A stretch of DNA of 64,000 nucleotides, taken from assembly GCA_045586185.1 (NCBI GenBank), contig JAZMZV010000246.1:1-64000 (forward strand). The letters run 5' to 3'. Below are positions 1-8,100 of the stretch, in pieces (position 1 is the first letter of the stretch; each line of letters starts with the position of its first letter). The position numbers and the translations under genes were made by a program. The notes under the pieces were generated by a model that worked only from the letters and a program-made list of their open reading frames with translations, ran no database searches and had not been told where the DNA came from. The DNA is from RUG11551 sp045586185. GTDB taxonomy: Bacteria; Planctomycetota; Planctomycetia; Pirellulales; Thermoguttaceae.

Positions 1-188
1 CGAGGCGCCGCTCCCAATCCGCGCTGCCGCGCGCCTGCCAATATCCGCTCCCGTTGGTCGGCGGCGAGGCGCCGCTCCCGATCCGCGCTGCCGCGCGCCT
101 GCCAATATCCGCTCCCGTTGGTCGGCGGCGAGGCGCCGCTCCCGATCCGCGCTGCCGCGCGCCTGCCAATATCCGCTCCCGTTGGTCG
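1..188. repeat. 64-bp tandem repeat, three copies
   Basis: Three near-identical units start at 1, 65 and 129. Each begins CGAGGCGCCGCTCCC and ends CCCGTTGGTCG; the array is cut by the window edge, so more copies may lie upstream. Diverged single copies occur at 47571-47632 (same orientation) and 59465-59529 (reverse complement). This makes it a dispersed family that is amplified here. The unit is GC-rich and partly self-complementary. A run of codons is open through it, but the protein-like reading is a by-product of the repeat. Confidence 0.9.
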
Positions 189-1123
189 CTTATTTTTTTC
201 TTTCTTATTAATGTTTTAACCACAAAGAACACAAAGAATCAATCGGCGAGAATCCGTTTTATCCGTAGAATCCGTGTGCTAACTGTTAGAACAAATAAAA
301 ACTATTGCGTTAAAGAGAAAACCGCGTACAAGAAATAAAAAAACGCAAGATTCGAAAGTTCAGTTTCCCATGTGTTGAAAAATGATGAGGGGGCAAGTTA
401 AACCGCACTGAAGCGGGATGCCGCGCTGCTCAAGCTTTATATGTTCGGAAACTCTGACTTTCAAACCTTGCGTTGTAACAGTAAGGTTTAAACACTGAAA
501 AGTCCTCCTTTCAAGGACGCTGTTAAAAACACGCGTTTACAAAAAGTAAAGGAAACATATCTAAGGGACGGTTTCGATTAAGGCAATGTAACGGAATTTC
601 AAGTTTATGGGGATAACGATTTTTCGCCTTGGATAATTAACTTTGCAACTATTTTTGACTTTTCCGGAAGAACCATTCCCGCCTTTCTGAAGGGTCAGGA
701 CACCTTGATCGAATTCTCCAAAAAATGTCAAACGCGTTACAGGCGCAATCGCTGCTCGATAAACTTTTAAGGTCTTCGAGAAACCTCGAAGTCAATAAGA
801 GTTAAATTGCGGATGTTGCCTAATCAGCCGTCCCGAACAACGGATCTTTAATGAAATACCTCATAATAAGCCTCTGCGTTCGGATAAAAATAACGAGCCG
901 ATCTTTTTCTTTGTCTCCTGTAATTGTTAAAAGGTTAACTGAAATAATAAAACCAAATGAAAAGGAGGAAAGGTATTTGCGAAAGCGTTACATAGCAACC
1001 AAATGCGTCTGTCCGAAAGACGCGTTGAATTACGGGTTAAACGCTTAACGCGGACTGTGACCAATACGGTCGGGAAAAGTTCCAGCGGAACCGCCGCTGG
1101 GTATTAACGCGAAAGGAGTTGAA
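189..1123. other. gene-poor region, no supported gene
   Basis: About 930 bases with frequent stops in all frames. The segment 218-280 has short dispersed motifs (CACAAAGAACACAAAG, ATCCGTAGAATCCGT) that recur in diverged form at 4235-4400. An open frame at 851-1048 shows no family features. Within it, a TTG codon at 978 has a good AAGGAGG upstream and would give only 23 residues. A perfect hairpin (CCAGCGG/CCGCTGG, 1082-1100) lies just upstream of the small frame at 1124. The region could be decayed coding DNA or hold an RNA gene; I cannot assign either. Confidence 0.4.
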
Positions 1124-1291
1124 ATGACAAGGAATATTATTCAAACCATCAAAATTGAACGAATTCGACAAGTTCCAGAGCGCTGCATTATCAAGCCTGA
1201 GAACCGTCATAGTCCAAAGACTTTATTGAGTATCCGCTCAACTTCTGTAATTGATACGCAACAATCTGAAAGATGGTTCGCGATGTTTTGA
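1124..1291 (+). CDS. possible small protein, 55 residues
   Basis: A short frame starts at an ATG preceded by a very good ribosome binding site (AAAGGAG, 6 nt upstream), which is the main reason to list it. The product is basic (MTRNIIQTIKIERIRQ...) with no signal peptide, membrane segment or motif I recognise. A hairpin at 1082-1100 sits directly upstream. No promoter of the type seen elsewhere in the window is obvious. It overlaps a 63-codon frame on the opposite strand (1191-1382) that lies under its own promoter-like sequence, so at most one of the two is likely to be real. Function unknown. Confidence 0.3.
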   Translation: MTRNIIQTIKIERIRQVPERCIIKPENRHSPKTLLSIRSTSVIDTQQSERWFAMF

Positions 1292-1386
1292 AAATTTTTT
1301 GAAAAAACGAAAAACTTTTGTTGTCCGCTGAAAAAAGACGCTCATAACTTATCAGTCCCAAACCTCTTTTCTCGACTGACACATCT

Positions 1387-1415
1387 AGTATAATCTATTT
1401 TTCGTTCAAAGTCAA
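1387..1415 (-). promoter_or_regulatory. promoter-like sequence, leftward
   Basis: On the minus strand TTGACT and TATACT are separated by 17 bp. Transcription would start near 1380 and run leftward into a region without a convincing gene; a 63-codon frame starting with GTG at 1382 would be leaderless. An untranslated RNA product is equally possible. Confidence 0.4.
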
Positions 1416-1528
1416 GAATTTTTTGAAAGATTTTCGAAAAATTTTAGAAAAATATTCCGCTTGTATCGGATAAGCAGGATAACCCAGCGGGAACAGATTG
1501 GGGAAATCGTTGAGTTATAAGTACTTAA

Positions 1529-1625
1529 GGGAGTAGGGAATAGGGAGTGGGGAATAGTAATTTGCCGCTCCCTATATATTAAGCGTAACTTCATTCGCTT
1601 CGCTCATTCCGTTACCGCCTTTCAT
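1529..1625. repeat. heptamer repeat element plus dispersed repeat
   Basis: 1529-1557 consists of GGGAGTA/GGGAATA units with period 7. It is followed at about 1584-1625 by a segment (AGCGTAACTTCATTCGC...) whose reverse complement recurs in diverged form at about 4295-4325. The element lies downstream of the leftward decarboxylase gene. Confidence 0.7.
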
Positions 1626-1631
1626 AATATT

Positions 1632-2819
1632 CTAACTATTCGCAGCGATGTCGTCGGCAAGCTGTTCGATCAACGGTTCGTCAAAATACTGCATCACGAC
1701 AACGTGTGACAAATCTCCCTGACACGCCATACAGTACTTGTGAATCATTTCCGCCGCAGGGCGTTTGAACAGAACCGTGTTCGACCATCGATTGACAAAC
1801 GGTTCGACGTCACGTTTTTTAAGAGCGTCAACCAGCTTGGCGGTCATGGCGAGAGAATGTTCCGCTTCTTCCCGGAACCCGTCGGCGCCGGAGGTTGTAA
1901 TTCGCCAGTATAGCTTGAGAACGTCGAACCCGCTGCGGGAACAGCTGATTGTCGGAATGACGCAGTCAAGATACGGAACTGTTACATTGTGGAGCGTATC
2001 GAGGATTTCTTTTTTGCAAACGAACACGCCGCACGGCTCGTTCATCGCCAAAAATTTGTGACCGGAAACGGCGAGGGAGTCGAATCCCTTTTTCGCCTGA
2101 TTGAGAACCGCGTTCGCTTCCGGGTCGTTAAGCCACGGCAGGTATCCGCCGAAAAGGGCGACGTCCAAATGCCGATAGTACGCCGGCGGGTTGACGTCTT
2201 TGAGAACCGCGTCGATTTCGTCCTGGTTGTCGATCGCGCCTTTGAACGTGCCGCCGATGGCGATTCCAATCAAAGCCGGACGCGTCGGGTCAAGCTGACG
2301 GCGCAGGTCGGACGCGTCCATCTGTCCGCCGGGCAGGGCTTTTATAACGCGGGTTTCCATGTTAAGGACGTCGCCCAGCTTTTGAACCGAATAGTGCGCC
2401 TCGGCGGAAACGTACAGAATCGGGGGCAGGTCGGATTTCGACGCCAGATACTTGCGCCCGAAATACAAGCCGTGCATGTTGCCGTCTGTACCGCCGTTGG
2501 AAATGAACCCCCACCAGGAATCGGCGGGGAACCCAAACGCTTTGGCGTAGAAATCGACAATGGCGCGTTCAAACTCGTCGACGTCGAGCATGTCCCATGC
2601 CTCTTTATAAGGGCTTCCGACGCTGATCAACGTTGTGTTGCACAACCCTGTTTCGATAAGCCATTTATAGAATCCTTCCAGATTCGTTTCCTGATCGAAC
2701 GGGTATCCCATCTGATAGCGGCGCGTCTGAACGAGCCGATTGGCGGCTTCGGTCAAATGCTTTAACGTCGCTTCGTCTGGATGAACGTTTTTGTGAACTC
2801 GCGTCATATTAACTGTCAT
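1632..2819 (-). CDS. hdc: PLP-dependent decarboxylase, histidine decarboxylase-like
   Basis: A 395-residue group II pyridoxal-phosphate decarboxylase resembling the bacterial PLP-type histidine decarboxylases (about 378 residues), which convert histidine to histamine in the cytoplasm. Family landmarks in order: SNGGTDGN and the following G-x-YFGRK in the cofactor pocket, HYSVQKL, IGGTFKGAID (usually N-x-GTT-x-x-GAID), HLDVALFGG with the PLP-binding Asp, SGHKF with the Schiff-base Lys, and SCSRSG. The GTT-to-GTF and HADAA-to-HLDVA changes sit near the active site, so the substrate may differ from histidine. No antiporter that would form an acid-resistance pair is adjacent. The ATG start is the first in frame; a promoter lies 84 bp upstream. 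The family is clear, the exact substrate is inferred. Confidence 0.78.
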   Translation of the reverse strand: MTVNMTRVHKNVHPDEATLKHLTEAANRLVQTRRYQMGYPFDQETNLEGFYKWLIETGLCNTTLISVGSPYKEAWDMLDVDEFERAIVDFYAKAFGFPADSWWGFISNGGTDGNMHGLYFGRKYLASKSDLPPILYVSAEAHYSVQKLGDVLNMETRVIKALPGGQMDASDLRRQLDPTRPALIGIAIGGTFKGAIDNQDEIDAVLKDVNPPAYYRHLDVALFGGYLPWLNDPEANAVLNQAKKGFDSLAVSGHKFLAMNEPCGVFVCKKEILDTLHNVTVPYLDCVIPTISCSRSGFDVLKLYWRITTSGADGFREEAEHSLAMTAKLVDALKKRDVEPFVNRWSNTVLFKRPAAEMIHKYCMACQGDLSHVVVMQYFDEPLIEQLADDIAANS

Positions 2820-2902
2820 GATAAAACCTGTATTATTAAGGGAATGCGTCCGGCAAGCCGCGGATTACTAACAGGTTTGGGCTTGCCAGAACAACAGTTA
2901 AT

Positions 2903-2929
2903 ATTATATACAGTATACAGGTTTTTCAA
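2903..2929 (-). promoter_or_regulatory. promoter of the decarboxylase gene
   Basis: The minus strand has TTGAAA, 15 bp, then TATAAT, about 84 bp upstream of the decarboxylase start. The spacer carries the palindrome GTATAC. Confidence 0.5.
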
Positions 2930-2961
2930 GGGAGAGGTAAAAACAAGCGAGTAAGGGGGTT

Positions 2962-2986
2962 CCTACTGCCTACTGCCTACTGCCTT
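2962..2986. repeat. heptamer repeat (CCTACTG units)
   Basis: About three units of CCTACTG end directly at the stop codon of the polyferredoxin gene. Read in that gene's direction they are TAGGCAG units, so they place stop codons in every frame just past its end. Confidence 0.8.
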
Positions 2987-4165
2987 TTATTCACAACTCA
3001 ACGCCTTTTCCGGGCAGTTGGCGGCGCATTTGCCGCAGCCGACGCATAAGTCCATGTTGACGGTTAGAATCGTCAGGTACTGTTCGTCCGACCACTGCTT
3101 TTCTATAGCGGAGGTCGGACATTCATTTACACAGATCGAACATTCTTTCTCGAAATTGAGCCGACATTCCGAATAGTTCAGTGTAACAGGACGCAGGACG
3201 ATCTTCTGCTTTTCTTCCAGCGTCAGCTTTGCAATCGCCCCTGTCAGGCAGACTTCCGAGCATTTGTTACACGTATACTCGCAGTATGAAGGCTGGTCGG
3301 ATTCTGATTGAAAATCGACGTTGGGCGCTCCCCAAAGGACGGGAGACTGTTCAAAGGGAATCGGCTGAATCGCTTTCGTCGGGCAGGACTTGAAACACGC
3401 TCCGCAGCGAGCGCACTGAGACGCCATTTGCAGTTCCGTTCCCGCGCCGGGAGGAAGAATCAACGGATTGCGCTGAGAACTCTTTTTCGATTCCTCCTGT
3501 TTGCTGTACGCGCCGTACGCTCCCGCCGCCGTCAGACCGAGAATCGTCGCCGCCCAGGCGTATCGCCGCTGAGCGATGCCGCGCAAGTCCTCAGACGGTT
3601 TTTCATCCTGACGGTTTAAGAGCTTCTTAACGATCCGAAAAGGAAAGAAAACAACGTCCTGCAGCGCGCCGAGCGGACAGCCGCGAATGCACCAAAATTT
3701 CGGAATGAACAGCGTCAAAAACAGCAATATCGGGACGAGAATCAATCCCCACGAATACGGCGAGAGCAAAACGAATCCCTTAACCAGAACCGTCGGGTCA
3801 AGAATGAGCGCGCCAGCGACGCCGAAAAATGCTGCTGCAATCGCTGCGATAAGAAAGACGAATCGAAGGTTGGGAACCCATCGAGCGGAAATCCGGGGTA
3901 TCCCCAGTTTTTTCGCAAGCCAGCCGACAACGTCAAACGCCGCGCCCATCGGGCAGAGGAACCGGCAGAAAAAACGGGGGACGAAAACGCTCAAAATCAG
4001 AAGCGACAACGGGATAAGACACAACGTCCCGGCGGCTATCCAGAGCGTAATTCCCGCCAGCGGACTAACGACAACCGTCGAGCCCGCCCAGCCCAGTATC
4101 GCAGCGCACGTTGCCGCAACGCCGACAACTCTCAAAACGATTCGCAATATTTGTTTTTTATTCAT
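2987..4165 (-). CDS. NapH/NapG-type membrane polyferredoxin
   Basis: A 392-residue membrane iron-sulfur protein. The N-terminal half has about four membrane segments and two CxxxCP sites (FCRFLCP near residue 90, WCIRGCP near 160) typical of the NapH/CcoG-like quinol-linked ferredoxin family. The C-terminal half is a soluble polyferredoxin with CxxCxxCxxxCP sites (CARCGACFKSCP, CEYTCNKCSEVC, CSICVNECP, CVGCGKCAANCP), consistent with several 4Fe-4S clusters as in NapG/MauM. The protein therefore looks like a NapH-NapG fusion that passes electrons from the quinone pool. No nitrate reductase or other partner is adjacent, so the acceptor is unknown. The promoter puts the transcription start within a base or two of the ATG, suggesting a leaderless mRNA. 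Confidence 0.8.
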   Translation of the reverse strand: MNKKQILRIVLRVVGVAATCAAILGWAGSTVVVSPLAGITLWIAAGTLCLIPLSLLILSVFVPRFFCRFLCPMGAAFDVVGWLAKKLGIPRISARWVPNLRFVFLIAAIAAAFFGVAGALILDPTVLVKGFVLLSPYSWGLILVPILLFLTLFIPKFWCIRGCPLGALQDVVFFPFRIVKKLLNRQDEKPSEDLRGIAQRRYAWAATILGLTAAGAYGAYSKQEESKKSSQRNPLILPPGAGTELQMASQCARCGACFKSCPTKAIQPIPFEQSPVLWGAPNVDFQSESDQPSYCEYTCNKCSEVCLTGAIAKLTLEEKQKIVLRPVTLNYSECRLNFEKECSICVNECPTSAIEKQWSDEQYLTILTVNMDLCVGCGKCAANCPEKALSCE

Positions 4166-4172
4166 ACAGGCG

Positions 4173-4201
4173 ATTATACAGTATAGGCTTTAGAAATGCA
4201 A
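4173..4201 (-). promoter_or_regulatory. promoter of polyferredoxin gene, probably leaderless
   Basis: The minus strand reads TTGCAT, 17 bp, TATAAT. The predicted start of transcription, about 7 bp past the -10 box, falls at 4166, one base before the ATG (4165-4163). Confidence 0.6.
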
Positions 4202-4520
4202 GGGGCGGGCGGCGCTTTGGTTATGAGCGGGTCAGTCCGCACACGGATTTTACGGATTAGACGGATTTCCGCGGATTTTGTTTAAAAATGAAAGGCGGTA
4301 ATGAAGTGAGCGCAGCGAACGGAATTACGCTTTGTTTGAAGTGTTAAATATCCTATCGCGTAAGAAATTCTCACGCAAAGTTCGCGAAGTCCGCAAAGTT
4401 ATCAATTGGTGAACGCTTGCGGCGGAAGCATCCCAAAATCTTCAGAACGCGGAATGCCCCTCCGCCCCGCTGGTTCGCGGGCGTCTTCGCCCGCCGCATT
4501 TCACAATCGCTTATATAGAA
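4202..4520. other. intergenic region with dispersed repeats
   Basis: No gene seen. It contains short motifs also found at 218-280 (CACGGATTTTACGGATTAG and CACGCAAAGTTCGCG-like) and, at about 4295-4325, the reverse complement of the segment near 1584-1625. A GC-rich stretch (4450-4500) precedes the 3' end of the ankyrin gene. Confidence 0.5.
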
Positions 4521-6242
4521 CTACGATTCCGTTTCAACCAGCTTTTTAGACCGAAGGTTTCTGTAAATAAAGTATGAAGCAATCGCTATAACTAACAGCG
4601 ATAAAACGCCGCTCCATATAATAAGCGTATTATCGCGCTCTTTAAGATACTTGACGATCTTCGGGTCGGCGCCATGTTGAGACGCTTCATACCAGTATGG
4701 AACAAGTGAAAATCCCTCTTGTGGATTGACGTTGGCTCCATGTTCAACAAGAAATTTCACCATTTTAAAATCGCCAATTATTACAGCTTCCTCTAAAGGC
4801 GAATGATAGCGTCGGTCATATACAGACGCATTGATGTCTATCCCTTCCTGTTCAAGAAAATAACGCACTGCATCTATATCTTTACTATAAACTGCAGCCA
4901 TCATTACAGTATGCCCCATGGAATCTCTGCCATTGACGTCTGCGCCATGAGCAATAAGCCACTGAATCAGTTCAATATTGCCTCTCTGAGCCGCAAAGTG
5001 TAAAGCGTCCTTCGATTTCCTTACGTCAACACCCTGAGTTACAAGATATTGGGTCATCTCCAGGTTGCCTCTTTCTGTTGCAAAAGACAATAACGATTTG
5101 TCGCTTTTTACGTCCGCGCCTTGATCAATCAGCCATCGAACCAATTCTATATTGTCGCTATAAATTGCCGCTCTTAAAACGGCGTTGTTTTTGATCGCAT
5201 CCTCTCCTTGTTGAACCAGCCATTGAATCAGTTTCAAATTGCCGTTCAAAGCTGCATAGAATATTAAATTGTAATCTTTGTAATCTTCGTTTATGTTTAA
5301 ACCGTTTTCTTCGAAGAAAAGCAGCGGAATACGGTCAACGGAAAGCGGCGCATTAATGTCTAACCCTTGCTCGATAAGCCATTGAACCGTTTCCACATTG
5401 CCTCCTTCAACGGCATATTGTAAAACAGAACTCTCATCGAAATCTTTGGCGTTAATGTCTAACCCTTTTTCGATAAACCATTTAATCATTTCCAAATTGC
5501 CGCTTAGAGCTGCATAGTGAAGACAAGTTCTTTCATATTCTCCCACGGCGTTGACGTCCAGACCTTTCTCGACCAACCATTTAACAAGTTCCAGATGACC
5601 TCCTTGAGCGGCATAGTGAAGACATGTACACTTTTCTCTGGTGGCGTTGATATCTATACCTTCCTTGAGCAGCCATTTAAATATTTCTATATTGCCGCCT
5701 TGAGCGGCTGCATATAAAGTGGAATTGTCAAATGATATACCTGCGCCCTTTTTTATGAGATATTGAAACATCTCCATATTACCGTTTGACATAGCTGCCA
5801 ATAGCGCGCTATTGCTAAAGACATCCTGGGCATTAATGAGAGAGCTGGCGCCGTTTTCGACAAGAATTTTTACCATTTCCAAATTGTTATTTTCAGCAGC
5901 TATGATTAACGGCGTATCCATAAAATCGCCGCCCTTATAATCCAACAGTTTGACGCGTCCCATATTGACGTCTGCGCCCTTCTCAATTAACAGTTTGACG
6001 CGATCCAGATCGTCCATATACGCGGCGTAGTGCAGAACGGTTACGTCTTTTTTCCCTTGCGGAGTAAAATCGAACTGTCCAGATTGAAACATCTGCTCAA
6101 AACGATTTACAGCCGATTTGCCAAAGCGCCGTTCCGCGTCTTGAACGCTTTTTTTCGGCGGCGTTTTCTCAGCCGCGTTGAGGGTTATGGATGCAATCAG
6201 CGTCAGTATAAAAACAAAAATCAAACTCTTTATGTTTATCAT
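4521..6242 (-). CDS. secreted, membrane-anchored ankyrin-repeat protein (paralogue 1)
   Basis: 573 residues: signal peptide (1-23, ending LNAAE), a conserved 'KKS..DAERRFGKSAVNRFEQMFQSGQFD' type linker, then about a dozen ankyrin repeats (from about 68 to 510) with the usual 'LHYAA..GNLELVKWLVEKGLDVNA' pattern, and a C-terminal membrane segment at about 541-562 with a basic tail. The repeat domain should thus lie outside the cytoplasm and bind protein partners; the partners are unknown. Two paralogues (23318-24913 and 29029-30705) share the whole architecture. It has its own promoter, nearly identical to that of paralogue 2. Confidence 0.85.
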   Translation of the reverse strand: MINIKSLIFVFILTLIASITLNAAEKTPPKKSVQDAERRFGKSAVNRFEQMFQSGQFDFTPQGKKDVTVLHYAAYMDDLDRVKLLIEKGADVNMGRVKLLDYKGGDFMDTPLIIAAENNNLEMVKILVENGASSLINAQDVFSNSALLAAMSNGNMEMFQYLIKKGAGISFDNSTLYAAAQGGNIEIFKWLLKEGIDINATREKCTCLHYAAQGGHLELVKWLVEKGLDVNAVGEYERTCLHYAALSGNLEMIKWFIEKGLDINAKDFDESSVLQYAVEGGNVETVQWLIEQGLDINAPLSVDRIPLLFFEENGLNINEDYKDYNLIFYAALNGNLKLIQWLVQQGEDAIKNNAVLRAAIYSDNIELVRWLIDQGADVKSDKSLLSFATERGNLEMTQYLVTQGVDVRKSKDALHFAAQRGNIELIQWLIAHGADVNGRDSMGHTVMMAAVYSKDIDAVRYFLEQEGIDINASVYDRRYHSPLEEAVIIGDFKMVKFLVEHGANVNPQEGFSLVPYWYEASQHGADPKIVKYLKERDNTLIIWSGVLSLLVIAIASYFIYRNLRSKKLVETES

Positions 6243-6281
6243 AATTCAGCGTTCCTTTAGAAATGGGTTATTGTATTTCTG

Positions 6282-6309
6282 ATTGTATAGAATGTGAGCT
6301 AAAAGTCAA
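6282..6309 (-). promoter_or_regulatory. promoter of ankyrin paralogue 1
   Basis: The minus strand reads TTGACT, 16 bp, TACAAT. The spacer and flanks (TTTAGCTCACATTCTA) match the promoter of paralogue 2 at 23256-23283 in all but one spacer base, so the pair was duplicated with its promoter or is under common control. Confidence 0.75.
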
Positions 6310-6353
6310 GTGATGAGAAATTTTGAAAAAAACAACCATTGAGCAGAGCTTGC

Positions 6354-6422
6354 GTAATTGCTAATTGCTCATTGCTAATTGATAATTCCCAACTTCTCCC
6401 TCCTCACTCCTAACTCCTAACT
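6354..6422. repeat. heptamer repeat element (TAATTGC and CTCCTAA units)
   Basis: Five TAATTGC-like units (6354-6388) are followed by CTCACTC/CTAACTC units of period 7 (6400-6422), between two divergent genes. Confidence 0.8.
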
Positions 6423-6469
6423 GAAAAAACTCTGTTATTTCCAAAATAGCCTGTTCTTATCACCTCTCC

Positions 6470-6497
6470 TTGTAATTCCCTGTAAATACGGTATGAT
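6470..6497 (+). promoter_or_regulatory. promoter of DAHP synthase gene
   Basis: TTGTAA, 16 bp, TATGAT, about 69 bp upstream of the start codon. A GC-rich inverted motif (GACGGCGCTTTGCCGTC, about 6513-6529) lies in the leader. Confidence 0.6.
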
Positions 6498-6565
6498 ATA
6501 TATTAATACGGGGACGGCGCTTTGCCGTCTCGACCCCCGCCCCCCCAATTAGGAAATACAAAATT

Positions 6566-7918
6566 ATGAAAAACTGGACTCCGGATTCGTGGAAAACAAA
6601 AAAGATTAAACAGGGATTCCCCTACGAGGATCAGGCTGAACTGGACGAAGTGTTGGTTAAGCTGAAAAGCTTGCCGCCGCTGGTAACGTCGTGGGAAGTC
6701 GAAACGCTCAAAAAAGAGCTGGCTTTGGCGGCGGAAGGGAAAGCGTTTCTTCTGCAGGGCGGCGACTGCTCCGAGACGTTCGCCGGCTGTACGAGCGCGC
6801 AAATCGCCAGCAAGCTGAAGATTCTGCTCAAAATGAGTCTGATTCTCACCTACGGATGCCAGAAGAAGATCATCCGCGTCGGACGTTTTTGCGGTCAGTA
6901 CGCCAAGCCCCGTTCCAAGGAATGGGAAACGCGCGACGGCGTTACGCTGCCTGCCTATCGCGGAAACATGATTAACCACCCGGAATTCTCGCCGGAAGCC
7001 CGACGCTGCGATCCGAAACTGCTGCTGGAAGGGTACTGGCATTCCGCAATGACAATGAACTTCATTCGCGGTCTGGTTGACGGCGGGTTTGCCGACATGT
7101 ACCACCCGGAACTGTGGGATCTCGATTTCCTCGACCTGACCCAGCAAAACGAGGATTACAAGAAGTTCATCAACACCATTTCCGACGCGATTCGCTTTAT
7201 GGAAATTACTGTCGGGCGCATTAGCGATTTGAAACGCACGATGTTCTACTGCTCGCACGAAGGGCTTCATCTGGATTACGAACAGGCGCAGACGCGTCTG
7301 GTTCCGCGCCGTCCGCAGTACTACGATCTTACAGCGCACATGCCCTGGATCGGAGACAGAACGCGCAACATCGACGGCGGACACGTTGAATTCTTCCGCG
7401 GCATCGCCAACCCGGTCGGCATGAAAGTCGGTCCGACGATGGAACCGAACGAGCTTGTCGATTTGATCAAGATTCTCAATCCGGAAAACGAACCGGGCAA
7501 AGTCGTGCTGATTCATCGATTCGGCGCCAACAAGATTCAGGACAAACTCCCACAGCTGATTGAAGCGGTCAAGGCGGCGAATCTGTCAGTCGTCTGGACG
7601 TGCGACCCGATGCACGGCAACACGATTACGACTAACGCCGGCGTCAAAACGCGATACTTTGAAGACATTTTGGGCGAACTCCGTCTGGCGTTTGTCATTC
7701 ACCATTGCGAAGGAACCCACCTGGGCGGCGTTCACTTTGAACTCACCGGCGAAAACGTTACAGAATGCATCGGCGGCAGCTGCGGCCCGACGGAAGAAGA
7801 ACTCGGAAACGATTACCAGTCCGACGTCGACCCGCGTTTGAACTACGAGCAGTCCATTGAAATGACGCTCCAGATTGCTCAGTACATGAATCAGGCGCGA
7901 GCGCATGCGAAGGAGTAA
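6566..7918 (+). CDS. 3-deoxy-7-phosphoheptulonate synthase, class II
   Basis: A 450-residue class II (plant/mycobacterial type) DAHP synthase, which condenses phosphoenolpyruvate and erythrose 4-phosphate in the first step of the shikimate pathway. Landmarks: LLQGGDCSE near residue 63, VGRFCGQYAKPRS with metal/PEP-binding residues, the YRGN loop, CSHEGLHLDYE, VGMKVGP, the HRFGA metal/phosphate site, WTCDPMHGNT, and THLGGVHFELTGENVTECIGG with the metal ligands. Length matches the family. Chorismate synthase, the last enzyme of the same pathway, is about 18 kb away. The stop codon is followed without a gap by a heptamer element. Confidence 0.95.
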   Translation: MKNWTPDSWKTKKIKQGFPYEDQAELDEVLVKLKSLPPLVTSWEVETLKKELALAAEGKAFLLQGGDCSETFAGCTSAQIASKLKILLKMSLILTYGCQKKIIRVGRFCGQYAKPRSKEWETRDGVTLPAYRGNMINHPEFSPEARRCDPKLLLEGYWHSAMTMNFIRGLVDGGFADMYHPELWDLDFLDLTQQNEDYKKFINTISDAIRFMEITVGRISDLKRTMFYCSHEGLHLDYEQAQTRLVPRRPQYYDLTAHMPWIGDRTRNIDGGHVEFFRGIANPVGMKVGPTMEPNELVDLIKILNPENEPGKVVLIHRFGANKIQDKLPQLIEAVKAANLSVVWTCDPMHGNTITTNAGVKTRYFEDILGELRLAFVIHHCEGTHLGGVHFELTGENVTECIGGSCGPTEEELGNDYQSDVDPRLNYEQSIEMTLQIAQYMNQARAHAKE

Positions 7919-8083
7919 CGAGTTGCGAGTTGCGAGTTGCGAGAGAGACGTTTGTGAAGCGCTTGCGTTTTCCTCGTACCGTAGGTTAAAATCCACAGCA
8001 AAAATATAAACTGCTACGCGGTTTTTAAGGATCGCTTTGCGTCTGTTTTTTAATCTCGCAACTCGCTACTCGCAACTCGCAAC
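7919..8083. repeat. paired heptamer element (GAGTTGC ... GCAACTC)
   Basis: It starts at the base after the DAHP synthase stop codon: GAGTTGC units (7919-7944), a core with GCGCTTGCG (about 7959) and GGATCGCTTTGCG, then the reverse complement CTCGCAACTCG units (8054-8083), ending 17 bp before surE. The two arms can pair to form a long hairpin in RNA or single-stranded DNA. Confidence 0.85.
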
Positions 8084-8100
8084 TTAATTAATTACCAATT

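Noticed and set aside
851..1048. 65-codon frame in the gene-poor region
   Set aside because: No promoter or ribosome site at its ATG and no family features; only a short internal TTG start has a good site. Not enough to call.
1989..2765. Long open frame antisense to the decarboxylase gene
   Set aside because: Mirror of the coding strand: biased codons leave the opposite strand open, and the product has no domain features.
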